A stretch of DNA of 64,000 nucleotides, taken from the NCBI RefSeq assembly GCF_943734655.1, contig NC_071353.1, forward strand, positions 27,161,001 to 27,225,000, in the 5' to 3' direction. The stretch's first letter is position 1; each line of letters opens with the position of its first letter. The stretch is from Sabethes cyaneus. Taxonomy: Eukaryota > Arthropoda > Insecta > Diptera > Culicidae. Shown here in pieces: positions 52,086 through 64,000 of this stretch. Under the pieces are notes generated by a model. It was not told the origin of the DNA, did not search any database, and saw only the letters and a list, made by a program, of their open reading frames with translations. The translations under genes and the position numbers were made by a program.

Positions 52086-55000
52086 AAAAACATAAACGAA
52101 ATGCTTTTCGAATGGATTCTAAAATAATAACCAGCAGCTATTCAGATTTAATGCAATACACTTAACTGCACTGGGTACACTGATCCGAACGACGGCGATG
52201 ACAGATGAAGGTTAGAACCGTACCGGGATCAATCTGACTCCGTTAGGGAGTCACTCATACACAAGGACTCCCTACTAGAGTCAATTTGAACCAGTGGTAG
52301 GCGATGTGCGTCATCCGTTGTGTTGCACTTCAATATAGTATCACTTCACACTATTTTTAAAACACCAAAAAAATTATCCCCCACCCTTGGAGCCGGGGTT
52401 ACGATTCATAAAAAATGAAAAAAAAATTAGTCTCTTAACGAAAGAAAAACTTTTCAAACAATACGAAAAGTCAAGTTCACAACAACGGAAGAAACGAAAG
52501 ATTGTTGGCTAACTTGAAATAATTGTCTGAGAGAGAAACGAAAATTCCAAACAACGGCAACAACGGAACATTTTTTCCCCCGGTTCAAGTCCTGTGCAGT
52601 TGAAAAGTAGACTGTTTCTGTGTGCGTTATTCGTACAAATCATCGCGTCGGTTGTTAGTGATGATAAGTACAAACATTGCTCTATAGCTTAGGTTGCTCT
52701 AAAATTAATTCCCAACAGCAAAGTTGCTTTAAATTTTGCAGCAACGCGCAACTTTGCAAATGAGAGAAAGTTTCGAAAAACAGAACCCCTTCCATTCGTT
52801 TCCGGAATGATTTCCGTGTCAAAAGAGAAATGAAAAAGAGTTTCCTCTTATCAGTGTTTCCACTCTACCGATGAGATGTGCCGTTATTTTTTTGACGGTG
52901 ACATACGAAAATGAGACTTTCTAGCGTGTGCAGAAAGTTTGCTAATTTATGTTGCTTTAGGCTGCTTTTTTATGATGATTGTTGCACTTGCAACGCTGTC
53001 AACCTTCGTGAGGTATTCCACTGCTAGTTGGTTGACGTAATCTAATGGTTGGGATGCAAATAGGAGTAGACATAATGTGCTGAACGTTGAGCAGGATATT
53101 TACAGTAATTAATGGAGACGGTTGGTACTTTTCCACGTCGTGAAGACGTCCCAATCGCTGACCCAATTCAGTGTACTTCATTAAGTACATTTTTCTAATT
53201 TTGACACCGTTAAAGTTTATTATTAACAACTGTCAACGAAATTAATCCCACCACTCGCCGTAAATCACAATGACGCAGCTTCCGCAGCTTCCGATCGGCC
53301 CACGGGTCTTTCGGTTTCCGGTGGCGAAAACCCAATGCCACCTACTCCCCAGTTCGCGCCATCGGTGGTAAAAATTGGATTTAATTTTTTTTCGAAAAAT
53401 TGACAGAAAAAGCTTTCCTCTCGACTTACAAGTTATGGGAGGATATGAAAAATGGGAAAACTTTTCACTCTCTGGCGCTTCGTTTCGGTAGGCACGAGCC
53501 AACCGGAATTAACATAAAAAACGCCCGGAGCAAATCAGGGCAAGAGTTTTTATTTCCCCGCAGAGAACGGGGTTCGATAATACTTTGCACGGCTCGAGCG
53601 AGAAGTTGAAGCCATTAATAGCTTGTAAAAGCACAAGTTTTTTTTTCTCTGTTTAATTTTTTTATTTCGTTTCATCATTCTTCAAATGAATAACTTGGTC
53701 GAGTTCCGAGGAAGCTAAATAAAGGAAAAAGAAAAACTCTGCAAGGGAGGGTATAAAGGCCCTCTCAGTAGCGACGACTTGATGCCGGTTAAAACTTTTC
53801 TTCCTCACAAGTTGATTCACCCGTCATCTCGCTCCCAGCAGCACTGCCGGCACGGCAGTGAGCGAAATGAAGCGTATAATCCGATTTAATCGAATCAGCG
53901 TGAACCCATTATCGCCTCGTTCGGTTTTCACTCAGGACGATCTGAAGAATTGGACAGAATTTCTCCATTAATAACATTCACGTACTAAATTACACAGCAC
54001 AGGGTGCTAAATTACTATATTTTTTCTTAACAAGTATCAGAGATTAAGTGAGTGTTGTGAGTTAGACTGATAGGACCAAAATGTTTTCTTTACTCAATTT
54101 ACTGTAAATTGAACAGCTGGCCTGCCTTCGATGGCGATGCTAAGATAGCAGTGAACCACGGAAGCCAGATCCAAGCAGGATCGAAGTGTCCGGTTCCACA
54201 TCTGCCACATGTTGCCCTGCCGGCTCTAGCTCAGCACCTTCGCAACCGGAGGTTGTAAATTTTCGGCCTCTAACGAAACCGTTCGTGTGTAGGTATACCA
54301 ACAAGTGTAGGTATACCAACAATTTAGAACTCATTTCCTATCGGCTTGTTGATTAAAGTTTTATCAAAATGGATGGATAAGTGGATATAAAATATGCGAT
54401 GGGAAAAGTTCCTCGGTAAATTACTGGCGGAATGATGGGTTTGCTTTTATGGCTTGTAGTGCTCAACTGATGAGTTGAAAATTGGAGATGTTGTTACTTA
54501 TCAATTTCCACTGTTGTTCTAGGTCGGTGTAAGAAGCTGATTGAGTAATTTCGTATCCATCTCGAAATTCACTTTGATAACTTTATAGTTGAATCGAAGC
54601 ATGATTCGGAAGAGGCGTTGTGGTAGATTATTTGGAAGATATTTTCGGCAAATATATTCACCAACTCAAGTACCCTACCCTATTCACAAAATGACAGAAA
54701 TGTTTTCACCAACCTAACAACACTCGATCAAGCAAACATTACTCAAACTAGTAAAACAAACGAGATGTTTCAAATAGAGATATATAAGTATAAAATATCA
54801 ACAGACCTAGTGAGGGATTTATTTTCCCTGGCTAGTCCGATGCTCAACTTTCCCTTGGTTTGTTTAATTTTTTCCTCTTCGTATAAAAAATACAATAAAA
54901 CATCGAATGTGAAACACCTCGCTCCACTTCTCCACTTTACGCTCTCTTCTCAAACCTAAGCAAGCAGCTTCTACTCAAGCTGCAGCAAAAATCATTCCTG

Positions 55001-55269
55001 TTATCCACACCAGCCAGCTTTAATTAAAAATAAACTTGATGCCTTCCTGCCCACTTGATTCTAAACAAACGCAAGCGGAGCTTTTAATCAACTTCCCGCA
55101 CACATAAAAATGTTCAAGATGGTACTCTACGTACAACAGAGCGATGTTCTGTGCAATGTTCAAATCATATGTACGTTATATAATTATTTTCACTTAGGAC
55201 CATGTATTATGGGAATGTAGGGTGTCATCTGAAAAAATCTAAAAATGTGAGCATAACAAAAAGTGGTTA
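52086..55269. other. Intron-like stretch without recognised genes
   Basis: Mostly unique-looking sequence. A small palindromic pair at 52238-52275 (GACTCCGTTAGGGAGTC, GACTCCCTACTAGAGTC) and a 17-bp direct repeat GTGTAGGTATACCAACA at 54287-54320 are the only repeats noted. Short frames on both strands have no motif. Confidence 0.35.
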
Positions 55270-55584
55270 CCCAGGTAACCAATAAGCATCACCAATGCTA
55301 TTCAAATGCAAGCCAATAAGCATGAAGGTCACCTGAAATGCTACTTAAATGCTATTTTGGCAAAATATACGGCTACTTTACTGCTAACAAACCTTCTTAA
55401 AGTGCTGACAATGCTTATTTGCTGCTGGTTATTGACACGTAGAATTTGAATAGAATTTTGGATGCCAATTTACGACACCTCTGTAATCAAAAAGCTAATA
55501 TACAACAACGTGCCACATAAAATGCCAGATCTGCTAATAAGCGGCTGATTTACTGCCTATGTTAATGCTTATTAGTTACCTGGG
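55270..55584. mobile_element. 315-bp MITE, CCCAGGTAACC ends, TA duplication
   Basis: The left end CCCAGGTAACCAATAAGCAT and the reverse complement of the right end CCCAGGTAACTAATAAGCAT are inverted repeats of about 30 bp. TA lies at 55268-55269 and 55585-55586. The interior repeats AATGCTATT-type and GCTTATTTGC motifs. It shares the CCCAG start and TA duplication with 46525-48222. Confidence 0.85.
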
Positions 55585-55768
55585 TAGCTTTCAGGCGCTA
55601 GTTTTTCAGCAAATTTGATTGATTTTCTATATTTTTGGTTCAATCGGTCGGAAAATGACTATTGAATTTTAAGTGAAAATTAGTTTTCACTTTTGAAAAA
55701 TAAAAATCAACCAAGAGCAAGAAACCCGAGTCTTGAATGGAAGCCTATCGACTCTGTTGCATAACCTG

Positions 55769-56010
55769 CCCAGGTAACCAATAAACATTACCAATGAAAT
55801 TTTAATGCAAGCCAAGGGGCATTTAAGTCGCCTTAAATGCCACTTAAAAACTATGTTGGCAAAATATGCGACTACTTTACTGCTGACCCTATTATAGTGC
55901 TGACAATGCTTATTTGCAGCTGGTTACCGACAAGAAGAAATTAAATAGAATTGTGGATGCCAACTTACAACACCTGTGCAGTTAAAAGGCTGATATACAG
56001 TAACGTGCCG
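55769..56010. mobile_element. Second copy of the 315-bp MITE, right end missing
   Basis: Starts CCCAGGTAACCAATAAACAT and stays collinear with the copy at 55270 through TGCTGACAATGCTTATTTGC and GATATACAGTAACGTGCC, then stops about 70 bp before the expected right end. Same orientation as the first copy, 185 bp downstream of it. It is not preceded by TA, so the left flank has also changed. Confidence 0.75.
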
Positions 56011-56073
56011 TATCCACCTTTTCGCGTGCCTAATGGCGGCTAGTGGGCACAACTTTTGGAAGAAAATATTTAA

Positions 56074-56171
56074 ATGCTTTTGGCAACTTTGCTAACGTAC
56101 GCTTGACAGTTTTGCAGCAACAATCAAGGGGAAAAATGTCAACTTGACGTGAGCAGAGTTGCCAAAAGCAT
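56074..56171. mobile_element. 98-bp MITE with ATGCTTTTGGCAACT ends
   Basis: ATGCTTTTGGCAACTTTGCT at the left pairs with the reverse complement of the right end, ATGCTTTTGGCAACTCTGCT. A TTGACA-type block follows on both sides. A related sequence, CTTTTGGCAACTCTGCCAAA, occurs at 62859-62880 followed by TCTTGACAGCTTTT. It is too short to encode anything. Confidence 0.65.
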
Positions 56172-56192
56172 GTTATTTTTTCCTATAGAGTA

Positions 56193-56981
56193 AGAAGGGG
56201 TAAAAGTGCGAAGCGGGTAAAAGTGCGATTCAATGATTAATCGGTGCAGATTCCGAGTAAATTGGCTACATTGGCATGGACGGGACGACTACTTCGACAG
56301 CTTGAATCTAATGTAAACTTACGGTTGCTACAGGTTGCTTACGGAGCATAGTTGCTGAGTTATGTGCAAATGTTATTTTAGGGCGATTTTGATGTAATTT
56401 TCCGTTGTACAGCAAATCCGATTTCAACAGAAGGATATTACTTGTTGAAAATTTGTGGCAGCGTTTTGCATCACTCACATATCTGTTTTGAAAATATGGT
56501 GAAAAGAATTTACAAAATATATTTCGCTTTTCCGTAATTTAATCTAACTCCGTCAAGCGCCTAGCGGGGTAAAAGTGCGATTCACGGACGGGGCAAAAGT
56601 GCGATTCATGGACGAGGCAAAAATGTATAGCTAATTATATACAGTTTTAGGCACTTTATTACAGATACTAGAACTGGAAGATCTGCAGAAAATTGTGTGT
56701 TCTACAGATGTTGGCCGAAGAAAAACTATGTTTTTCCGCTGATGAAACAAAAAACAAACGTATGGAAAAGTTTCGATCTAACGGAGGCTGCAATACACCA
56801 GCGCAAAATAGGAAAGGTGCAAATATTCCTTACCGACACATAACGCAGATTGAAGATAATATTTCTTACCGAAACATAACGCAGATTGAAGATAATGTGG
56901 TTTTGTTAGTTACTGTTGTGCTAATTTCATGGGTTCGAGCTTCACACGTCTGCCCCGCGGTATTCGCACTTTTGCCCTTCT
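56193..56981. mobile_element. TIR element with repeated GGGGTAAAAGTGCGA motif
   Basis: AGAAGGGGTAAAAGTGCGAA at the left matches the reverse complement of the right end, AGAAGGGCAAAAGTGCGAAT. The same motif recurs at about 56213, 56568 and 56589 (variant GGGGCAAAAGTGCG), and once more just outside at 56984. The interior frame 56693-56983 (KLCFSADETKNKRMEKFRSN) has no motif that I recognise; it includes an exact internal duplication around ACATAACGCAGATTGAAGAT. Possible non-autonomous DNA transposon, superfamily unknown. Confidence 0.55.
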
Positions 56982-57059
56982 AGTGGGGTAAAAGTGCGAA
57001 TCGGAACTGGATCAGAAGAAAGAAGAATTTATTTTGAAGAACACTATTACCGCAGATGA

Positions 57060-58613
57060 TTTATGGCTCCCATACAAATGAAACATGAATTTCTGCATAA
57101 CTCGAGAACTAATTAGGCAAATGGAACAAAATTTGGCATATGGGTATTTTTGGAGCTAAGAATTTTTTCTATGGTGCATCGAGACCCCTCCCCTCTTTCG
57201 GAGGGGAATTATGACCTCTCCTTCCTTTAGGGCGGGGGGGCTCCCATACAAATGATATACAAATTTCCCCTAACTCGAGAACTAATCAATCAAATCCGGG
57301 GGGCTTCGAAGCCGCAAGGTTACCGAGTCTGCTTTGACAAGCGAGTGGTCGTGGGTTCGAATCTGAGTAGAATCAAGCCATTCGACGTCAAGTGACTTTA
57401 GCATGGGTTTATTCTCAGACCCCCCTCATTTACCCTTCCTTCATGCTGAATTCTAAATTTACCCACTGAAGCCACCTGAAAGTGCAAAAGTCTCTCCTAT
57501 AGTTAAGTGTACTGGTCAGAGGAACGAATGAGTCCTCGCCAGGGACGGCTATAATATGGGATAGTACTGGCAGTGAGGAATAAGTGGATAAAGTAGATCA
57601 AGCTTTGAAGGAAGGGTAAACTCCAATACACACAAGCACGCATAAAATTTAATAAGCATATCACTCATTCATTAGCGATTATAGCAAAAAGAAATGCAGT
57701 GCAGGTCATACAGCAAACACCCGGGCGATATCACAATAGATCAACTATACTGGTCGCAGTGATGAGTCCACACAGGAAAAAAATCAATCAAATGGAACCA
57801 AATTTAGCAAATGAAGGTTTTTGGAGGCATGCATTTTTTTATGATGAATTAGGACCCCTCCCTATTTTAGGAGGGGGGCTTCCCAACAAATAAAATACAA
57901 ATTTCTTCATAACTCCAGAACTAATCAAGCAAATGTAACTAAATTTGGCATGTGGGGGATTTTGTGGGCAGGATTTTTTTATGATGGTTTGAGACCTCTT
58001 ACCCCTGTGGTAGGGGAATAAGGACTCTCATACTCATAGAATTTTTTGCGTAATTCAAAAACTAATCGAACTCAAGAAATTTTAGACTCTTACGTAAAAC
58101 ATAACAGACAATAACAAGACCACCAAAAACTATCTGCGGCCCCCCGCAGAAATCACCTCTGTCTAGGTTTATTTGTTTTCCTTGGTCTACTGACCTCTAT
58201 TACTTTCCTTCAGTTGAGTCCGAACGAGCGACAACAAGTAAGGAGAGCATCACCGCGAGGATCGAAATGGAGCTTTCCACGAAAAGGTTTTCCGTGAAAT
58301 GGTATTCGGCGAAATGTTATACAATCACGCCGAATATTTAAGTGCTATCCGCTTTATTTTATCTGACTAAGTACCGGGGGATTGTTTTCTACTTTACTGT
58401 GCGAAACAATTGTAAATTTGTAAATTAAACTACCCATGCTTTCATAGTGACGTAACTGCCGAAATGAATTATCAAAGGTTGATCTCTTCAGAAACACGAT
58501 TTATGTACAACATACTTTAATTTGTGGCAGATTTGTTTTTCGGCTTTGCAGTCGAATTGTCAATTTTCAAAAAAATTAATTTGTGGCAATACGAAGTTTA
58601 TCGGGTCAGCTAG
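57060..58613 (+). mobile_element. Helitron-like element 3, 5'-truncated, interrupted by a SINE
   Basis: It begins inside a 142-bp-type unit (GGCTCCCATACAAATGAAAC) and lacks the TCTATATAAAAATGG start, so the 5' end is lost. It ends TTTATCGGGTCAGCTAG at 58613 before a T, as in the other two elements. Units with CTCGAGAACTAATCAAxCAA recur at about 57100 and 57280, and again after the SINE. The ATTTCGC-GAA minisatellite is at 58260-58335. The stretch around 58440-58560 is partly duplicated (two AATTTGTGGCA copies). Confidence 0.65.
57296..57781 (+). mobile_element. tRNA-headed SINE, copy 3, with 12-bp target duplication
   Basis: Plus-strand, 486 bp, the cleanest copy. Head: CCGGGGGGCTTCGAAGCCGC, A-box-like region GCCGCAAGGTTACCGAGTC, B box GTGGGTTCGAATCTGAG. 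The body contains GACGTCAAGTGACTTTAGCA and GAGGAACGAATGAGTCCTCG, and the tail is AGGAAAAAAA. AATCAATCAAAT is duplicated at 57284-57295 and 57782-57793; it lies in a Helitron unit, so the SINE is younger than that element. Confidence 0.88.
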
Positions 58614-58690
58614 TATTCTTATATTAATTGGTTATTGGTTACCTGGGAGAGCATTGTCTGTATGTTGTCTCTCTCTCACTCTCACTCTCC

Positions 58691-59449
<759 letters not shown>

Positions 59450-59605
59450 TTACAGCGCCCATATAAAAATATCCGAAAGAATATATAATAAATTTTCAGC
59501 AGTTTCCTTAGTTTTGCAGCATATGCGCATTAAATTTTATCGTGCATATTGGAATAATAAGTTAAACCAAGTGGCTTTAGAATTGTTACTTGGTCTTGGT
59601 ATCGC
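59450..59605 (+). repeat. Dispersed repeat, short copy (partner at 24833-25510)
   Basis: TTTACAGCGCCCATATAAAA through GCAGCATATGCGCATTAAAT matches the 24.8-kb copy; it then jumps to the shared end GGCTTTAGAATTGTTACTTGG, so about 500 bp of the longer copy are missing here. Confidence 0.6.
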
Positions 59606-62600
59606 ATTTCCGAGTTTGGTGCCGACTGAGCGTTGTGTGAGCGCGTGTGTGTACGTATGTGTGAGTGTGTGCAGATTATTAGCAAGAATTTTGAAAGGGA
59701 TTTTTCAATATTGTGTCTAACCACACTAAAGTAAACCTCAACCAAATGACGGTATGATACGATAAAATTTCTCTCCATAAAAGTAGATATTCTGAATCAA
59801 TGGTTCAAGCCTAGAGCCACTTTTCCAATAACTACAGCAGCATACAAAGAGTAAAAACCACATCATTGCTGTACGATGGCGGAACCCTCGAGCGAAACAG
59901 CAGAGCCACAATTTCCTGTAGCAGGCTGGTTTTGTAAAAAAAATCCAACATGAGCATCCGGCACGATACCACTTCAGTATCGTATTTTACTATCCGGTTT
60001 TACTAACAGTGAGCCCGTATTGCATTGAAGAACCACTGAATGCTGTTAAAGCACCACACCAAACTCGATTGGACGGTAATGTAATTGGGAATATAATTCT
60101 CTTCCTAACACACAAACCAAAAGCACCGAAAAAAAATATTTCTCGCCCTTGATTGATCACAGTGAATGATGTATGTCTCAATCGGCAGTCGAAACTTCTT
60201 CTTCTTCTTCTAGTTCGTGTGCCCACTTTAGGTGATAAACGAAGTTTCCTACTTTGGAAATGTAATCCTCCGGTCGGTCGTACCAACCTACCAACAGTTC
60301 GAGTCAATTCTGCAATAAATCGCACCGATTAGCCCAATTCGATTTGGAAGAGAAATGACCGCTTTGGCTACATACGGCCAACCATCATCACAAGACAGAT
60401 CCTGCTGGCGGCGACAGGCCGCAACTCCAACGAAGTGTGTAACAAACACATTTTCCTTTCCAGTTTCCTTGCATTTTACACGCTTTGGTTGTCTATAGAC
60501 GGAGCATTTACTTGACACAGTGTCAACGGAGTCTGACGGTGGGTGGATTTTCCGTTTCTACGGTAATGGCTACATAGCGGGGGCTACAATTGGCGCAATC
60601 TTCGAGCAGTGAACGAAACGGAACGGAACCGAAACAGCAACATTCGCTTTTATGTTTTCGTTTTGACGGTTATCTGGGAAACGGAGAGTTGCGGTTTCGG
60701 AAATGCCTTCCGAAGCCAATCGCTCCGCAAAAAGCTAATCAACTCACGTAATGGAAATAATCGTAGATTTGCGATTTTCGGTGCTGCTGTCGTCGGTCGG
60801 TCGGTCGTCCTCTGTTCACAGAGCGCAGAAAAGGCCGTGAACTGTTTGGCGGAGTGGAATGGGTGGCGACCGGAGGAGGGAGTGGCGAATGCATTGCCGA
60901 TTGGCAATTAGGACGGAAAGTCACGTTGAAGATGTGATTTTTCGATTTCGTGCTCTATGGAATAGAATTCGTGAGACAGAACATGCTAGGTATATTTTTT
61001 TCATAGATAGCTTGCAGGTTGTGGAAATTTTCATTTCGTCCCGAATGGGATCCGTGATCAGAACACAATCTTTGCTGGCTGACAAAGAGTTTTTTTCCTC
61101 GAAAGACGGACAATGGACCGTTTATGAGTGGTTCTGATTTTCATTATTAGCAGAAGTTTCTCGGTATAATGAGGAATTGTTATGAGAGCATAACTCAATC
61201 TGACTGAAATTGATCACTCGTTTAATAGGTTTCGAAGGAAAAACTTCGTGGTTGCCTATTGCCGCCTACAGTAGTGGCATAATTAGATTGTCATACGAGG
61301 CCATCTTCAATTATGTGATTGAATCATCTGTCAATCACAGACGCAGAGTTCATCTAGAATCACCACTCAGCGGTTGGCGTGAGAAGCTGTTTGGAAGTGT
61401 AACTGGCAGAACAGCTTCAAAAATGATTGATTGAAATGATACTCACACTCATCGTTGGGAAAATTTTTGGCTGAAGGCAAAACCATCTATGCGTTTGCCA
61501 CTCAATCACAAATTTAATATTCATTCCTGTGCTCCTCCATCAACCAAGTCGAGTCAGTGGGACAGCTGTTGTGGGCACCCCAACCCGGCCACCACAGTAA
61601 GAATCGATGCGAAATTTCGCCGTCGGCCTGTGAGGTCATCACGCGCTGCCAATCATGGCATCCAATTTACTGTAAATTGGAAATCAGCTATATTCACGAC
61701 CCATTAGGCACCGATACCATTGACCTCCGCTCGCTGGTGCTGGTCTAGTGGGATTCGGTTCCTGAAAATTGCCCCAGAATCAAACGGCGTTTTTCTGTTT
61801 GTCTGCAGTGGAATGCTATCCCGCAGAACGCGCACTGCTCGATGTGGTTTTGCGTAAAAGCACTCTAGATTAAATAAATGCAGAGACTGCCGATAGGATC
61901 CTTTTCACCCGCATGATTTCACGTGCATCTAAAAAAATACTAACCTTCCCCGAAGCATTCGTTCTGGTTAGCTCGTTTCGAAGCTGAAACATCCATCCTG
62001 AGCAACAGCCACTCAACCGAATATAAATCAACAATTTACGGTACAACCACTCTCCAACCAACTGATTGCAGTTGTCCCATATTCATTATACGGTGCTCCG
62101 GCGGTCCCGGTGCCGAGGTCTGGCTGGCACTGACGAGAACAAGTGAAGGTTGTTGTTCTGGTGAACTAACCGTGCTCTAGTTAGTCAGCACACTCCATAC
62201 ACAGACCTACACGTATCAAGTTCATGCTAGCTAGAAGCACTAGAAGGGCAACAGTGACAGCAGTGCCCTACGAGCCGAGCTCTTTCGAGTGCAGCAAAAT
62301 TGTGAACAAACACTACAGGGTGACATCACACCAATTCGTAACGCTGCTGCTGTGGCAGAAGCATTCCAATGGTTCTGTTTCCTTAGGTTGGTCCGATAAT
62401 TTATTTTAGTTGGAAAAAAATACAGAAATACGAAAACCATGAATGATAGATCAAATAGAAAATCAAACTAACTATCGATCATTGCTGATCAACTAGATTG
62501 GTGTTTTTTTTTTGCTAAACTCAATAATAGACTTCAGACCAGTCTATCGTGAGCTCAACTACTGTACCATGATTTGGAAGACAGCAAACAGTGGAAGATA

Positions 62601-64000
62601 GATGGAATAGATAAACGAATGCTGCAGCTGGCCGTATTTTTAGATATCTGCTATCTAGTTTGGTTGCGAATTTGGTCCCTCAGCAACAAAAAAAAACTTT
62701 GGTAATGGATGCAAAAAAGTGTTGAGATTGTGGTTCATTTTTGGTTTTTAACAAATCGGTAGAAACATTAGGGTTACCCCAAATGCGATCTTATTTTATG
62801 TTTGGAAATTGGTTGTTAAGTCAGTTAATATTAAATGAATGTTCGAAAATATTAGTATCTTTTGGCAACTCTGCCAAAAGATCTTGTCATCTTGACAGCT
62901 TTTACCGAGGGGCTGAAATTGTTAAAGTTTTGCAGACCAAAGATAAACGCAAGATGGTGACGAATTCTGGAGTAATCGATTCGACTATACCAAAACCTAT
63001 ATGTATAGATTTTGACATTCACATCATCCCCTAGGGTTTTACAACTAGTCTCCGCTTCGTCACAATTGCATATTTCCGTTCTATCCAATAGAAACTATTA
63101 CACATATTCTTGTTTTTATGACAGACAATGTAAAATTAGTTATTCACTAATATTTTAGTTAGTTGGCTGCCATGCGCGATCAATAAAAGTGCGCTGAGAT
63201 CTTTTTAAACGCTTTTTTTTTCATTGAAGTATTCCTAGCAGCCAAGTTTTCTATCTTTTTTCATGCGATGAAGAAGAAATGTCGATTGTCTTTACAGCAG
63301 AGACAAAATTTTGAACAACATTACAAAAAAACACCAGTAATCACCATTTGGTTTCCTTTTGATCTTATAACCCTTTAAGCACGGAGGGTTTTAGTTATGA
63401 TATTTTAGGTTTTGGATCAATATAAATTTTCTTATCTCTCGAGATACCAAAACCAGTGTATTCTACACATTGCAATAAATGTTTGCTAAATTTAGCAACC
63501 TACACAATTGTGTGAGTTCGGCCTTATCTACCATTGCACTATGGGCAAAAACGAGCCGAAAAAACGGACGCAATTAAGATATGGCCTGCAGGATGATAAA
63601 ATGTAGGTGATCTTATGTAAAATTTTTCGGAGAATCGCATGGTGTCTGCCGCTTTCCTGTTTGTCATCGGGAAGTACCCCATTTTGCTTATTTTCTCCTA
63701 TTTTTAACATATTTTACCGTTTTTGGACTATACCAAGCCGGGCTTTGAAAAAACAAAACATGAAAACCTAATTATTTTGTGTAAAGAAGTCCACAGAATT
63801 GAATAGGGTTGACACCGTTTAGTTTAGAGCGAGATCATCGCTTCGAGGCTCATAGACTTCAGCTTCTGAAGCAGCGGAACGGTCGTTACGTAGCTATGCA
63901 AATACACGCAACATTTTGCAAGTTAAGTTTTTACTAACCTTAATACAACAGATATACCGGAACGTCCAGGTTGGCTTAAAAACATTCAAATGTTGATCCA
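59606..64000. other. Intron-like sequence to the right edge
   Basis: No exon, transposon protein or large repeat was recognised. Small items: a GT-rich stretch at 59636-59672, CTTCTTCTTCTTCTTCTAG near 60195, the palindromic CTTTTGGCAACTCTGCCAAA at 62859, and an A/T-rich end. Frames on both strands are short and unsupported (for example 60609-60911 and its antisense). Confidence 0.4.

Noticed and set aside
57296..57370. tRNA gene
   Set aside because: A and B boxes are present but it is the head of a SINE with a 400-bp body, poly(A) tail and target duplication; the cloverleaf is incomplete.
60609..60911. 100-codon plus-strand frame with an open antisense frame
   Set aside because: Both strands are open over the same bases without motifs, typical of a GC-richer noncoding patch.

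Overview
The window looks like insect, most likely mosquito (Culicidae), nuclear DNA: one small exon of a conserved neuronal gene sits in tens of kilobases of intron filled with old, nested transposable elements. I see no bacterial or phage genes, no rRNA or functional tRNA gene and no CRISPR array. The assignment to mosquito rests on the transposon mix (R1-, RTE-, Jockey- and I/LOA-type non-LTR elements, a BEL/Pao LTR element, Helitron-like elements with CTAG-T ends, tRNA-headed SINEs, CCCAG/CCCAAG-ended MITEs) and on the insect form of complexin. The genus cannot be decided by eye.

The only protein-coding exon identified with confidence is on the minus strand at 17920-18052. It encodes 44 residues of complexin (cpx), the SNARE-binding regulator of synaptic vesicle fusion, with a perfect acceptor and donor. 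No other cpx exon was found, so 18053-64000 is probably cpx intron and the 3' exon(s) lie to the left. A possible last exon of an unidentified plus-strand gene (about 6009-6209), with an ordinary-looking 2.5 kb downstream block, is a weaker call.

Layout. 1-5200: Jockey-type endonuclease remnant (-), BEL/Pao 3' end with its LTR (+), then four RTE-type fragments in the same orientation. 5997-8730: putative terminal exon and 3' UTR. 8750-14240: a decayed R1-clade element (ORF1 and ORF2) carrying two SINEs, a 108-bp hairpin MITE and an unidentified insert. 14330-16650: RTE pieces with a minus-strand Jockey fragment and two more hairpin MITEs. 17920-18052: cpx exon. 19550-22480: pyrimidine-rich desert split by a Helitron-like element. 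22516-25510: MITE, minisatellites and a dispersed repeat. 29670-37265: a plus-strand Jockey-type element broken by a second Helitron-like element, RTE debris and a clean RTE insertion with a 12-bp target duplication. 37850-39790: a 13-bp minisatellite split by a foldback element with about 400-bp arms. 44830-51190: an I/LOA-type element with RNase H, hit by three different transposons, each with its own target duplication. 55270-58613: a cluster of MITEs and a third Helitron-like element that itself received a SINE. 58694-59198: a perfect (TG)n tract of about 252 units. 59200-64000: unremarkable intron.

The most useful biology is the stratigraphy. Several younger insertions sit in old coding frames, so removing the insert plus one target copy restores the surrounding protein frame or local context. 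That fixes the exact ends and target-site duplications of several small elements, including a hairpin MITE family that appears to duplicate the dinucleotide AT.
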